Assembly (NCBI GenBank): GCA_017979445.1
Contig: CM030717.1
Location: forward strand, 22,369,288-22,433,287
DNA length: 64,000 nucleotides
Source: Akebia trifoliata
Taxonomy: Eukaryota > Streptophyta > Magnoliopsida > Ranunculales > Lardizabalaceae
Direction of reading: 5' to 3'
Both the position numbers and the translations under genes were made by a program. Below the pieces are notes generated by a model, which made no database searches, was not told where the DNA came from, and saw only the letters and a list, made by a program, of their open reading frames with translations. Of this stretch, positions 33,474 through 45,156 are shown one piece after another (within the stretch, counting starts at the first letter, position 1; every line of letters starts with the position of its first letter).

Positions 33474-33832
33474 GTTGCGTTATTACGACCCCCTTTGCGA
33501 CACACCTTTTTGTCTTATATGGGCAAAAATGTTTGGAATGGGCTGATTTTTTGTGAGGATGATCTCTATGGTGAGGGGATCATCCTGGCAAAAAATCATC
33601 TCATTCCAAAACTTCTAACCCCATCAAAAGTTTTGGGGTTGAAAAATTATAGACCGTCCAATTTTTGTAAATCAATTTTGATGGGGGTTAGAAGTTTTGG
33701 AATGGGATGATTTTTTGCCAGGATGATCCCCTCACCATAGAGATCATCCTCACAAAAAATCAACCCATTCCAAACATTTTTGCCCATATAAGACAAAAAG
33801 GTGTGTCGCAAAGGGGGTCGTAATAACGTGAC

Positions 33833-33834
<2 letters not shown>
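33472..33834. mobile_element. (TA)n-flanked foldback MITE, copy C (second TIR type)
   Basis: It runs from GGGTTGCGTTATTACGACCC to GGTCGTAATAACGTGACCC. Its ends differ from those of copies A and B. The interior hairpins (GGGCTGATTTTTTGTGAGGA and inverse) and the centre with GACCGTCCAA are clearly shared with them. (TA)n tracts flank both sides (33443-33471 and 33835-33879). Confidence 0.88.
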
Positions 33835-33881
<47 letters not shown>

Positions 33882-33894
33882 GGGGGATGCTAAT

Positions 33895-34230
33895 GTCTAA
33901 TGTTTGATGGGGGACTTAGCCTCCACAACTTTCATCGAGATACGAGTGAAAAACATCTATGGTTCCTGCACACTTTCCCGTTAGGGATGTGCTATTGATA
34001 TGGGGTACAATCTTCGGGTCATTCCATCACGACTCTTTTAAAAAAGAATCATGCTAAGTGACCTCAAGATGGAATCTCATAGTGCACTTCTTGACGTGAA
34101 AGTGGATATGAACCATAGATGCTTTTTCACTCGTATCTCGATGAAATACATATATGGTTCACATACAGTTTCACACAAGAAGTGTGATATGAGATTCCAG
34201 CCTGAAGTCACTTCAGCAGTATTCTTTAAA
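33895..34230. mobile_element. foldback MITE of the GTGACCTCAAG family, copy 1
   Basis: TGCTAAGTGACCTCAAGATG and the inverse of GCCTGAAGTCACTTCAGCA bound a palindromic unit at 34050-34225. It contains ATGAACCATAGATGCTTTTTC and TATCTCGATGAAA. A partial further arm lies at 33930-34010. Relatives: 34268-34445 and 49225-49410. Confidence 0.65.
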
Positions 34231-34267
34231 AAATGATCTGGAAATGCATTTATTATTTTGTATTATA

Positions 34268-34445
34268 GAGTCGTGTTGGAGTGACCTCAAGCTGGAATCT
34301 CATATTGCATTTCTTGATGTGAAAGTGGAAAGGATTCATAAAACTTTTTCAGTTGTATCTCGATGAAAAGCATCTATGGTTCTCATTCATTTTCAGGTCA
34401 AGAAGTGCGATATGAAATTCCAACCTGAAGTGACGTCAGCATTTT
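34268..34445. mobile_element. foldback MITE of the GTGACCTCAAG family, copy 2
   Basis: GTGACCTCAAGCTGGAATCT and the inverse AAATTCCAACCTGAAGTGAC flank a ~178-bp palindromic unit with the central ATGAAAAGCATCTATGGTTC shared with copies 1 and 3. Confidence 0.7.
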
Positions 34446-34488
34446 TCTGTATTTTATTACCCAACAAATAGTAAAGGTATTTTAATTT

Positions 34489-34618
34489 GAGAGCTTCTAT
34501 TGCCATACCAAATATTTCTAACAGCACCCCAAGATGTGCTATTTCTTTCGTGATTTACATATGAATTAGGTGGTTTTAGCAAAAGTTAGTTTTGCAATAG
34601 AATCTCTCAAATTTTAAG
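34489..34618. mobile_element. small MITE, GAGAG-ended family
   Basis: The ends GAGAGCTTCTATTGCCATAC and the inverse GAGAGATTCTATTGCAAAAC are similar. The interior GTGCTATTTCTTTCGTGATT is shared with 36170-36230. Confidence 0.6.
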
Positions 34619-35039
34619 AACTCTAAAATAGAACAACAGTTTCTGTTGGACTTGGATTTTAAATTTGGAAGTTAGCCATCCAACTTTTACAGTTATTTTT
34701 TTTTTCTTTTTCGGATGGGTAAGCTGGACTTCGAACTCACGACCTCAAAGTTACTTTGCAATGTGTCAAACCAACTGAATTTTGGATCTAAGCTCCACCT
34801 TTTACAGTCTTTATATAAGGTTTAAAAAAAATGTTTTTCTTTTTTATTTATGTATTTTTAAACCTAACAAAGGCCATGAACACTAAAGGCCTGAGGTATC
34901 ATTTGGGCTAACATAGCAGTCTACTTTTCACAAATGACGAGGTCAATCCATCCTTCTATATATATAGGTTGATAATGTGTCCTGTACAAGGGCACCATGT
35001 CCAGAAGAAGGACAAAGTGAGGCCACAGACAACAAAATT

Positions 35040-36110
35040 ACTTCTTTACAATTGGAAAGACCAATGGCTGTAATATGTGTTTTTTGACCTCACCTTGAGT
35101 GTTTTGATGAGACTTAACTTTATAAGGTGGGAAAGGAAAGCTAGGCTACAACAATGGAAAACTCTAATAAAAGAAATGGCAAGTGGGAGGGAGCAGGAAA
35201 ACCTTCTGGTTATGAATAAGTGAAGAAGATTCGTGGAATGGACAACAAAGGAGGTATGAAATAGGATCTCCAGTACATGCATGAGGCCGGCCATAAGAGA
35301 AATATTGCTTTATTCTACCAGCTTCAATAGGAGATTGATAATCTCTATTTAGGGAGGAGAAGTATTGAGTTGCTACATATTATGCCACTTTTCAAGGCCT
35401 TATCACTCTTTGCTTTCGAAATGAGAAGATACAAGAGAGACAATCAGCGATATACCCAAATCAAGTGGAAGACGAGATAGGTTTCTGACATGATTCAGGG
35501 GATGAACTCCCTACCTAGTTTTGATCCAAACACTCAATATATCTTCTTCAATTGTTAATGGAGGAAAGTGGGTATAGGTATTGGTTATAAGGAGGGACTG
35601 CATTGTAATTTTTGTAATCAAAATGGGCATGTTGAGATAATTGGAAGCCAAGGAGGAAGACTCAATTAGCCAAAGAGAATGTTGTTGTTTCAGCAAATCA
35701 GCCTTCATAGTTTTTACAACCATCTTTTGCTCATACCATAGCTTCTTCCAGGGATCTCTCTGTCTATGATAGTTCCAAATTTATTTCATTCATTGTCTTT
35801 GGAGTTTCTCCACTGTACATCGACGCATTATAGAACTACATTTCCTTGTTCAATGAATAAAAGTTTAACTCCTTTTGAAACTGTGTATTCTGATGCATGG
35901 GACCCCCCTTCCCCTGAGATTGCTATGGATGGGTTTTGATACTTCGTTAGCTTCATACATGATCACTCCCGTCGCATATACATTTATCTTATCAAAACTC
36001 GTGTTGAAGTATTACAAATTGTGCACATATTCCATAAGATGGTTGAGACATGTTTGGGATGAAAGTTAAGATCTTCCAATTAGGTAAATGCAAAGGCATA
36101 TTTCGGAAAG
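35040..36110 (+). mobile_element. copia relic, second copy of the 1-3 kb family
   Basis: The plus strand matches the reverse complement of about 850-2960: GACCTCACCTTGAGTGTTTT, GTGGGAAAGGAAAGCTAGGC, the zinc-knuckle region, and CATTGTCTTTGGAGTTTCTC. Compared with that copy it lacks about 350 bp of the 5' part (junction near 35112) and about 610 bp between the knuckle region and integrase (junction near 35785). It is not coding. Confidence 0.8.
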
Positions 36111-36139
36111 TCATTAAACATTTCCTAGAGGACCAGGGC

Positions 36140-36245
36140 ATCATTTCCACACCGAATTTTTACCAAAGTGTGCTAATTCTTTGGTGATTTACATATCAAT
36201 TTCAGTGGTATTAGTAAAAGTTGGTGTGGCACTAGAATCTCTCCT
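36140..36245. mobile_element. small MITE, GAGAG-ended family
   Basis: It shares GTGCTAATTCTTTGGTGATT, TTAGTAAAAGTTGGTGTGGC and the end CACTAGAATCTCTC with the element at 34489-34618. The left end is GGCATCATTTCCACACCGAA, so the inverted repeat is imperfect. Confidence 0.5.
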
Positions 36246-36541
36246 AAATAAAATGATGCCCTGTAAAACTATAAGAGTAATTTTGGACAATCAATCTAGA
36301 ATACCATTTTTCTATAAAGATCATTGACGAGAGCAAATATGAGCATATTCACAATTTTTAAGAAAGGCCATAAGAAAAGAAATGCACCCATGAAGTCAGA
36401 TTTCCATCCTTAATTTGATCTCAAGAGTTCATTGTCATAAAAGGCCTCCCCACACAGAACAACAAATAGCATTATTTGAAATAAACACTGTTTATGGTTA
36501 TCAAATCAGAAAAATGTTTTACCATGATTCCACATCATGAA

Positions 36542-36598
36542 TCACTGTTCTTCAGACTTGGGTTTCTCCAAAAATGTCTTCTTCAACCAATCAAATGG
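36542..36598 (-). CDS. QCR10: QCR10-like complex III subunit, exon 2 (C-terminus)
   Basis: On the minus strand, after acceptor ATAATTCACAG, the exon reads PFDWLKKTFLEKPKSEEQ and TGA (36542-36544). It has 18 codons plus stop and starts in phase 0, matching the phase 0 end of exon 1 at 49952. The 'PFDW(I/L)KKTF' tail is the conserved end of the plant ubiquinol-cytochrome c reductase 6.7 kDa subunit. Joined to exon 1 it gives a 59-residue protein, close to the ~57 residues of the Arabidopsis protein. The exon is only 57 bp and would be missed by ORF searches. About 250 bp below it look like a normal T-rich 3' UTR. Confidence 0.9.
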   Translation of the reverse strand, partial: PFDWLKKTFLEKPKSEEQ

Positions 36599-36683
36599 CT
36601 GTGAATTATGTTATAAAAAGAGATGTTAGTTTAAAGATCATAAGAATAATATAAAATTAAGAGAGAATTGTAAAAGAAGAGAT

Positions 36684-36712
36684 GTTACACTGGTGTATAT
36701 ATCAGTGTAACA
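36684..36712. repeat. short perfect palindrome
   Basis: GTTACACTG, a TA-rich centre, then CAGTGTAAC. A 9-bp stem hairpin just inside the QCR10 intron near its 3' end. Confidence 0.6.
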
Positions 36713-36849
36713 TTCTAGGTCGGTTGTGTTATTCTGAAAGTTGAAAAACACATAATTTTAAAATTTCTTTTTTCTCTCTTTCTAGGTCGGTTTTGATATA
36801 ACACGAAAGCCATTTTAGACGGAATCAAGATAAAAAATAATGACTTCTT

Positions 36850-38400
36850 CGATCATACAAGTGGTCCAAGTTATATGTAATCAGGGAAAATGCAAAATAC
36901 TTTTGTCCCCATGGGATCCAATATGAATGGATGCATCAAACATTGAATTCACAATTCTAGCAGAATGTACTACACATCTAATACCATTGGCAAAAGGCAA
37001 AAGGCAAAAGGCAAAACACCAACAATCATCCACTATTTTTAAAGATGGGTAAGGCTCACGCCCCATACTCATTAAAAACGTCCTGAGGCAGAAGGAAGAA
37101 ATCTAAAAATAGCAGAGGTGTATGCCTTAGACCAATAGGCGGTCCAAAGGCATGCATCTTAGTGTGGGGTGAGGTGTACAATTCACATTAATTGCTTCTA
37201 TTTTTTGAGCTTTTTTATAACTAAATATTAAATAATGATTTTTTTTCTCATCTTCTCTTCAATTTCGTTGTTGCATCTGGCATGCAACACGATCGGACAT
37301 TGAAAAATAAAATTTAATATGAAGTAGTAATGTATGTAATAACTGTTGGATTGATTTGATTCATGAATAATTATGTGTAATATTTAGTATGGTGCAAATA
37401 TTTAGAAGAAACAATATTTAGATATATTTTTGCAATAAATATTAAATACTTCTTTATTGTAAAAAAAAAAATTAATTATTCAAATATAAAATAGTTTTCT
37501 TGCTGAAATAAAAAAACATATATTTTTTTAAAATTATAATTGATGTAGGGGAATTAAACTTGGCTTTCAATTATGTGGATTCAGCGTATTAAATTTCAAT
37601 TTTGGTGTCTATTTCTATTAGTCTGGAAATGAAAATATTTCGATCGGTGTGAAAATTAATACAAAATGACAAATGTTGAAAAAAATTTCATTGACCATGT
37701 AGGAAAAGATAAAATAAGCATTAAAACGCACTAATTAAGTCACCAAAATACAATAAACCATATGTAGTGTGAAATTGAAGATCAACAACATTTTGCTACA
37801 CATATACGCAAGTATTTAGACTTTGATAGTGAAAAATAATAATACATTTACAAATTATTATGCTTTTAGAATAAGATAAAATAGATAACTAATTAATCAT
37901 AATTCATTTATACTAACAGATGAATGTTATATGCAATTTTTTATTAGTAAATACTATGTGTAATATAAAAGTTCTTTCTAAAAGCAAAAGTTTCTTTTAT
38001 ATATATATATATATATTGGTCTAAGTTTACTATTCATCGAACTATTTCAGTGGAAATATTACATTTTGATACCTAAAATTTGATAATTTGGTCCGAAATT
38101 CACTATTCATCTGAATATTCGTGAAATGAATAATGATATCCACTGAAATCTACACAAAAAAAATAAAAAATGTGAGTTAAATTTAATGTAGGAACTTGTG
38201 GAAATGGAAATATTTCAGTATATTTCATGGAAATACGTCGAAATTTAATACTATGTGTGGATTTAAAACTTGATTTGTGAAAATATGTGGTAGCAATCTT
38301 CATTTTTCTATTTCTTAACATTAATTATTCATAGATATTGTAATATTTATTTAAAAATTTCATGCAAACAAGATTACACCTTACGACCTCAAGGCATAGG
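36850..38400. other. unassigned AT-rich sequence in the intron
   Basis: About 1.5 kb. Segments near 37040-37190 (GTAAGGCTCACGCCCCA.., GGCATGCATCTTAGTGTGGGG) and 38370-38430 look repeat-derived, but I could not assign a class. No coding region. Confidence 0.3.
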
Positions 38401-38429
38401 CCAACTCAACGCCTCTGCTCAAACCTCAA

Positions 38430-38900
38430 GATCTGAAAACATTGCCATCATCACCACCATCCTCTATGCTTCACATATATTGGGGTCAGCAACACGAAAC
38501 TTATTATGTTATTCAAGCTTATATCTTAAGCCATTTGACGAGCATCTTCATATCTTTTCATGCTACCTCCACCTTGTCATTTCAACATTCCTCTTTCCTT
38601 TTAAGAAGCCTTCGCCTTGTAGCAAATCACTCCCCCCTGGTGTCATCATTGGTCTTTGTTCTACATGCCAAAACCACATCATTTGACTTTCCTGCATTTT
38701 ATCTCCTACCAAGGCCTCCCTAAGGTCTCACAACCTTTTTTTTTTGCTAAGCAGTTCTCTTGAATATCTTCATCTCATGCCACATATGAACATGTTATAC
38801 AACATTGAGACCCATCATGACTGACAATCATCCTCTTAACTTTATGGGCACACGCTAGTCACAAAATTCCAAAAGCATTCGTCCACTCTATCTACCTTAG
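38430..38900 (-). mobile_element. RTE-type LINE 3' fragment
   Basis: On the minus strand, MMWFWHVEQRPMMTP, then GSDLLQGEGFLKG and FRVADPNI match the C-terminal region of plant RTE LINEs ('RWFGHV.RRP...', '...VADP...'). Preceding remnants (MMGLNVV.HVHMWHEMKIFK) fit the 'YG.ECW...H..KM..AEM' block. It is heavily decayed and 5'-truncated. Confidence 0.7.
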
Positions 38901-38959
38901 ATTCATCCCAACAATTCAAAACATAATCTCCATTTTCCTTTGCTATTTCTTTCTTTTCT

Positions 38960-39560
38960 TTTCATTTCACCCTTCTTTTTACCGATAAAAATTTTATAGA
39001 AGAGAAAGAATAAACAAAAAAGGGGCAAAAGACAGACCTACGAAGAAAAGAAAAAAACACGAAGCAAGCAAGGCACCATAGTAGTCACATTTCAAAATCT
39101 CCAAACAAATATGATCCTACACAAGCATGAGGTTCTTAAAGAAAACGTCTTTAAAGTCGTTGAAGGCTCCACACTAAAATAAGTATCCCATAGCACTAAT
39201 AATAACTTGTTGGAATGAACTCTTTTTCCCTTAAAAAACATTGTTGTTCTTTTCCTTCCAAATGGCCCAACATATTGCAAAAGGAGTAAAAACTCCATCA
39301 AAGCCTTTCCCTCAATAACAATGTTACGGTTTACCATGATTTAAATAACTAGGACATTGAATACGAAAACACTAATTGATTTTGGACAGAGATAGTAAAG
39401 GATGTGGGAGACATCCTCTCAGCTAGTTTGCATAAAGAACATAAGTTCACGACAATGATACCTATACATGGTGCATGTATTTGAGAGCCCGATGTCCAAC
39501 AACCATTGTGTTATGGATGGAAACAAAATAATTGTCACATTATTAAGATATTTTGCATTT
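38960..39560 (-). mobile_element. LINE (L1-like) 3' fragment
   Basis: On the minus strand CVLCKLAERMSPTSF (zf-RVT cysteine block) is followed by FAICWAIWKEKNN, then FNDFKDVFFKNLML and a T-rich 3' UTR. The pattern is the same as in the other LINE tails of the window. The A-rich end lies near 38960. Confidence 0.7.
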
Positions 39561-39564
39561 CCAT

Positions 39565-40415
39565 CTAGGTCCTAAATCCGTGTTGATTGAAGGATTTCTT
39601 GCTTATGAGACTTGTTTGCTTAAATCCCGAGTCTTATTCATGTTAGTTCCTTGTTATGGAACTCCTCCAAACAGTTGCTGAGTACTCAAGCCCCCTAGTT
39701 TCTTTGGATGACAAGAGTTGAGGTTCAGGTCAATTGTCTGAAGTTGCAGTTTCACACAATAAAAGAGGGGTGGGGGTGTCTTTGGTTATAGAATCCAAGA
39801 AGTTTGTCTTTAAGAAAATCTGGTTCAAAAACAACATTGTTGTATCTACATTAAAGAAAGGACCAAGAAAGGGTGGTCGATCAAATGGAGGTTTCAAAGA
39901 AGTACCTTGGCTGTTTAGATTCTTAAAAGAAGCTCTTCAAAACCCTAAGGAAAAGCCATTTTGAATGAAAAGTGCTGATCACAATTGAATTAGGATAGCA
40001 AAGACGATTTCAAACAAAAAAGGAGATTACCTGATAATAGAGAGGAAATCGAATTCAGGGTGATTCAAACTAGCGAAAATTAGAAACAGAAGGGGAAATC
40101 CAGTATTATTCATTCCTTTGGGGAGGGAGAGGCAAGGTTGGAAATCCTTCTTGCAGATATTGTCAAGCTCAAGGTCACCTTGGAAAGGTTTAGGGAAGTG
40201 GCAAAAATGCTTCAATCGGTGATGCAGCCTATCCCAAGTTATCGCAATGGAGTATGAAAAAAGAAAAATAAGGAACAGCAATCCTTGGGGGAGGTACCTT
40301 CAGAATCAGTCCTTTTGGAAGAAGATCTAATACCATCTTCTATGTCTCCATTTGAAAAATTAACCTTAATCAGTGAGCCAAGGATAATTTCAAAGATGAA
40401 TTCAGATTTTTTTGG
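39565..40415 (+). other. possible LINE ORF1 remnant
   Basis: Open stretches at 39734-39964 (KRGVGVSLVIESKKFVF..) and 40285-40476 resemble the 'visible in RNP' and acidic linker parts of plant LINE ORF1, but the match is weak. The LTR retrotransposon at 40421 interrupts the second stretch at FFGN. No better identity found. Confidence 0.3.
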
Positions 40416-40420
40416 GAATT

Positions 40421-42061
40421 TGATGAAGACATCAGAGATCATGGGTCTTTATTTAGTAGATTTTGTAACCCATTAGTGAGTTGGACGAATTTTAGGGATA
40501 TAAGATTATTCTTTTTATTTGTTTAAAGTTGTTTTGCGACTCTAGTTTAAGTTTGAGTATTATTTACGTCATTTATCTCTAGGCCTTATTTTCAGGTTGA
40601 TTTTTTGTGTCATTAGAAATGTTATTCATTTACATATTCAGCAAGTCCAAGATTTTACGAATATGATGTGTTTCAAGAAAGTTATGATCAAACTACTGAT
40701 AAGGTATCAATTTTACATAGGATTTGCATCTTAAGGTAAAAAAAAGTCAATATTTAAGTCATGTTAGGATTATGGTTTAGAATCTAAAACATGATAGCCT
40801 TTACATATGGCTATTGTAATTGATTTTAAACAGTTCATTGAATTAAAAAAATACAGATTTTTTCTTAAAATTTCTATAGTGATTGGACATGGTGTGAGGC
40901 CATCTTGGAGTGATTCCAAGGTATGATCTTCTTCGATCTCCTCTTCTTTTTCATCTTCACATATTTTCCAAAAAAAACTTGTTTGAAATCCCTAACCCAC
41001 ATCCAACCCCAACCAAATACCGTAAAACCTTCCCAAAATCAATAAATACCTAACCAAGCCCTTGTTCGTCCACAAGAAACCACCCAAACTTACGCTAGTG
41101 CATCTAAAACCTATCTAAACTCTTTTAAGTCTTATATCTGAAATTTACAACCTTCAAACCCTCATCAAAGTTAGCCCTATTTTATACCGCTAAACTTGTT
41201 TACAATACCTAGGGCAGTCAACGGAAACTAGTCGAAGCAAATATTCCTATATCCGAATTCAAAATCCAACGGATACTACATATTAATAATTGAATAGGAA
41301 TCCGACTAACTTATCAGATATACAATAATATTTTATTCGGATTCGAATAATATCCCTAATTCAAACAAATAAAAAGAATGCCCTTTGTTCATCATCGTAG
41401 TCAAAACCCTAGATTTCGTTCCCTCAAAACTAGCCATCTTCAAATGTACATGACAATGATGCAAGAGTTGAGTTGCAATGGCGAGTTTAGCAACTCCATT
41501 AAGAAAGAGAAAGAGATAAAGAGACAGATTTGACCATTTCTGAGTTTAGATGAGGATGAATTAATAATTAATAAAGGATAAAAGAGGTTTAACGAGGATG
41601 AATTGGGAAAAGACAAAGAGATTTAAAAAGGATGAGTAGGGAAATGAAAAAATATTTTTAATAACCATGATATAGAATGATGAACCACTATTAATAAATT
41701 ATTATATTTATATATTTATTATTTCGAATTTGGGTAATAACTGAATGGAGGCACTACTATCCGAAAATTGTTCGAATATTAAAATTGTATTTGAATGCAA
41801 ATTCAAATTCGGATCAGATTTTCGACTATCCATTGCAACCAGTAACAATACCCTATTGCAAAATTTCAGAATTGTCATTTAAAATATAACCAATTGGCTT
41901 TGTGAAACCTTTCACAATATCCAATAAAACCTTTTTGGGCTAAAACCTTTTCTTGAAATCCCTTTCTATAATTTTTTTCTTCATCACCACCTACTTACCT
42001 TTCTTCTACCCTTCTTAAAGTGGAACAGACCTAGAATCGATAAAATCAACGTTGCCCTACA
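40421..42061 (+). repeat. left LTR of the non-autonomous element
   Basis: It matches 45157-46517 through TAGTAGATTTT..A.CCCATTA, GGATTTGCATCTTAA, GTGAGGCCATCTTGGAGTGA and AACCAATTGGC. It contains the hAT MITE at 41210-41844. Without the MITE it is about 1.0 kb long. Confidence 0.8.
41210..41844 (-). mobile_element. hAT-type MITE, copy 2, with 8-bp TSD
   Basis: Starts TAGGGCAGTCAACGG and ends TTGCAACCAGTA. ACAATACC flanks it at 41202-41209 and 41845-41852. The interior (41385-41650) matches, in inverse orientation, the interior of copy 3 at 47710-48618, so these two carry a middle segment that copy 1 lacks. Confidence 0.88.
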
Positions 42062-42065
42062 TAAA

Positions 42066-42079
42066 ATTTGGTATCAGGC
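42066..42079 (+). other. primer binding site (outer element)
   Basis: TTTGGTATCAGGCC resembles the initiator tRNA-Met primer site TGGTATCAGAGCC, with two bases missing. Confidence 0.5.
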
Positions 42080-42534
42080 CTAAACCTAGAATAAAGTGAC
42101 GCTAGGAGATGGTATTGGAAGTCAAGATTAGACTTGTCTTACCTTCTGAGAAGTCATTCATGTTATTGTATAGTAATGAGTATGAGGAGAATTTGGTTTC
42201 CAAAAGTCTTACTGAGAAAATCATACATAATGTTGCAAATTAGAGTTATTGTTGAAAATGTGGCAAAGGTTTCATCGTTCAATTTCGCCATGAAAAGCTT
42301 ATCAATGATACTGAGTGCAAAGTAGCCCCTCTAAAAGAAAATCCTATTATGTTGAGACGAGCTTGGATCTCAAGAGTACAAGCTACATTTAATGCAGAGC
42401 AGAGTCTTCTACATGTCACTACAACTCAAGGTATCGCCTTAGAAGTTAACTTCAATGGTACCATCAGTCCAAGAGCAAGTTGACAAAAAGGAAGATGGTA
42501 GACCAACTTTAGAAGATAGTGTGCTTATACTTTT

Positions 42535-42923
42535 TGTTGATGGGAGATATCCACCTTACAATTAAGGATGGTTGACGTGCTAGAACTTGCCAAGTGACAC
42601 AGGCGTGATGCCATAGGATTGGAAAGTACCACGTGGTGTTATAGGACCGAAGAGCGATGACGTGCACAACAACAAAGCAAGAAGCTGCTAGAAGAGTGCA
42701 CAATTAGACATCATCGTGACTCATCACGTAGGGAACATATCGGCCAAGTGCACATTGCCATTAGGCAATGAGGAAGATTGAAAAAGAGATGGGACCAATA
42801 CGGCAGGATGTGAAGGAATATCCTAGCGGGCAAAATCGGAGGGCACCTGGTGTTGGGATCCCTAACCCTAGCATTATATAAAGAAAAGTGTAATTTGCCT
42901 TCAACAGCTTATCCACTATTACA
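42535..42923 (+). repeat. left LTR of the TR-GAG-like element
   Basis: TG...CA ends. It carries a TATA-like CATTATATAAAG about 50 bp before its end, preceded by GGGATCCCTAACCCTAG, both also present in the right LTR. Confidence 0.88.
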
Positions 42924-43344
42924 TTTTGGCGACCCCGCTGGGGAAACGAAAACCTCTACAAACATTAGAATCACAAGGAACTGAGCCCGAAGATCTCAAA
43001 ATGAACACGTGATCAGAGAAGAAGGAAAGGTGTTGTCAACAGCCACACCTCAGATACCACCGGGATAGCATCAATTATGGCTGCCTTTGCCAAAACGATG
43101 AAGAATATGGCACAGACCAACAGAGACATACAGCTAGCACTACAAAGCTAAGAAGAGGAGCAGCACCTCCGTCAGGAAATGTTATGGAGCCGCGGGAGGA
43201 TCTTCCTCTACAGCGTTGAACCTGCATCAAGGTCCTCATCAATAGGAACCCTTCGAAGTGCCACGAGAAGTCCCATTACCCATCGTACTGAAGAATGGCC
43301 AACAACCAACAAAACAATACGTGACGGTGGAATAGCTTTCGAAG

Positions 43345-44308
43345 ATGTTGACTAAGGAGCCAAAAGACTACCTGTACGAACTGCGCCTTCCCTACCCAAT
43401 AAAGCTTCAACAACTACCCTATCCGAAGGGATACAACACGCCGATGTTGCTCTCCTATGGAAGCAAAGGAAATGCTCATGAACATGTGGCTCATTTTTTG
43501 GAGGCTATAGGGGAGCATGAAGCCGATCAGCTATTGTGCCTGAGGGAGTTATCCACGCACTTGATTGGACGAGCCTACACGTGGTATAACAACTTACAAC
43601 CAAAATCGATCATGTCATGGAGACAGATGGTGGATGCATTCCACCGGAAATTCTTCATCGTAAAGGAGAAAGTCATGTTAGCAGGCCTGAGTCACGTGAA
43701 GCAAGGAGAAATTTTTTTAAAAAATGATTTCATAAGACGCTTTAGGAGCGTCGTGACTGAGTACCACGAGCCTATGGCGAAAAACGTTTTGTTGACATGT
43801 GTATATTGGGGATGGTGCCCATTTACAGAGCGCATTTGAAGAATTTGTGCATCCCTAGTTTCACGAAGTTGCACGACGCAGCGAAACATTGTGCAGTGAC
43901 CATACCCATGAAAACATCAATAGTGGTCGAGCATGCTGATAGAAAAGGATGGAGGTCGGAGCGCCTTCCTTCTCGTGGTGCACCCTACACGTTTGTGGCC
44001 TATGAGGCCAAACGCAGGGGAGACCAAAGCATGGGCCAACGAGAAAAGCGATAGTTCAGAAGACAAGATGAGCAATCGCCTGACTATCCGTGTAGTATGG
44101 AAGACGTGGAAGAGCTATTGGAGACGTGGGTGCGCAACAATGTAATCCAATTACCCTCGCCACAACGAGGTCTACGAGGGAAGAACATCATCCACACTTT
44201 TGTCGCTATCACCGAATAGTAGGGCACCTATCCAGTGAATGCAAGACCTTGTGTCGCAATTTTGCAGAAAAATTGGTGAAAGGTGAACTAATATTGCTAG
44301 AGAACTAG
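43345..44308 (+). pseudogene. gypsy-type gag of the TR-GAG-like element
   Basis: The first frame (43345-43839) gives YPKGYNTPMLLSYGSKGNAH, HVAHFLEAIGEHEAD, AYTWYNNLQPKSIMSWRQM and FIRRFRSVVTEY, standard gypsy gag blocks, with SHVKQGE where relatives have L..LKQ...E. Around 43797 the frame shifts to GMVPIYRAHLKNLCIPSFTK and LHDAAKHCA. Near 44180-44250 HPHFCRYHRIVGHLSSECKT resembles a Tat-type gag C-terminal 'C..H...GH....C' motif. The frameshift suggests decay, although the parts are well kept. Gag would package element RNA. Confidence 0.85.
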
Positions 44309-44445
44309 TGGCGGAAGAAACATGTCGTAGAGGGTCTCAAGTGACGCGACCAAGAATTGCAATGGTCGCACATGGCCCTAGAGATGTGCCCGAAGAAGAG
44401 GACTACACAACGGTGGGTGAGCACTTACACATACAGGGATACTAA

Positions 44446-44838
44446 TGTTGATGGGAGATGTTCACCTTACAATTAAGGATGGATGACATGGTAGGACTTG
44501 CCAAGTAATACAGGCGTGGCGCCATGGGATTGGAAGGTAACACGTGACGTTATAGGACTGAAGAGCGATGACGTGTACAACAACAAAGCAAAAAGCTCCT
44601 AGAAGAGCGCACGATTAGACATCGTCACATGACTCATCCTGTGGGGAACACATCAACCAAGTGGCACATCCCCATTAGGCAATGAGGAAGACTGAAAAGG
44701 AGATGGTACCAGTATGGAAAGACGTGGAGGAATATCCTAATGGGTGAAATCGGAGGACACCTGTCGTTGGGATCCCTAACCCTAGCATTATATAAAGAAA
44801 AGTGTAATTTTGTCTTCAATACCTTATCCACTGTTACA
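44446..44838 (+). repeat. right LTR of the TR-GAG-like element
   Basis: It matches 42535-42923 along its whole length with scattered substitutions, suggesting an insertion of moderate age. Confidence 0.88.
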
Positions 44839-45146
44839 GTTTTAGAACCAAGGTAGGCACAAAATCATGATATGGACAACACATCAAAGAAACTCAAGGA
44901 AGATCTTTTTGGAAACATCTACAACTTTTGTTCATGATCCAATTGTACAATTAGTACCTCACATTAACTTAATCATCTCAAGCGGGTACACTGGTGGCTT
45001 TGGCAAGATAGAGGATCGCAATTTGCAGTTCATAGTTCAATGCAAGATCAAGAGACAATGACGAATCTTCGCCAAAAGGGACAAATCACAGGTTGTTATG
45101 ATCACCCTTGAACATTTCAAAACTCGAAGACGAGTTTACTACAACC

Positions 45147-45156
45147 AAGGGAGAGT
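45147..45156 (+). other. polypurine tract (outer element)
   Basis: CAAGGGAGAGT directly precedes the TGATGA start of the right LTR, as expected for the plus-strand priming site. Confidence 0.65.

Larger units (their letters stand above)
42535..44838 (+). mobile_element. TR-GAG-like LTR retrotransposon (gag only), nested
   Basis: LTRs of 389 bp (42535-42923) and 393 bp (44446-44838) both start TGTTGATGGGAGAT and end ACTRTTACA. A primer site TTTTGGCGACCCCGCTGGGG follows the left LTR. The only coding content of the 1.5 kb internal part is a gypsy-type gag. Flanks are CTTTT and GTTTT, a 5-bp target duplication with one mismatch. This is the plan of TR-GAG elements, which depend on other elements for enzymes. 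It sits inside the internal part of the outer LTR element. Confidence 0.85.

Noticed and set aside
33304..33710. ORFs overlapping foldback copy C
   Set aside because: They read through (TA)n tracts and palindromic element sequence.
38442..38723. Plus-strand 93-codon ORF
   Set aside because: It is the complement of an RTE LINE fragment read on the minus strand.
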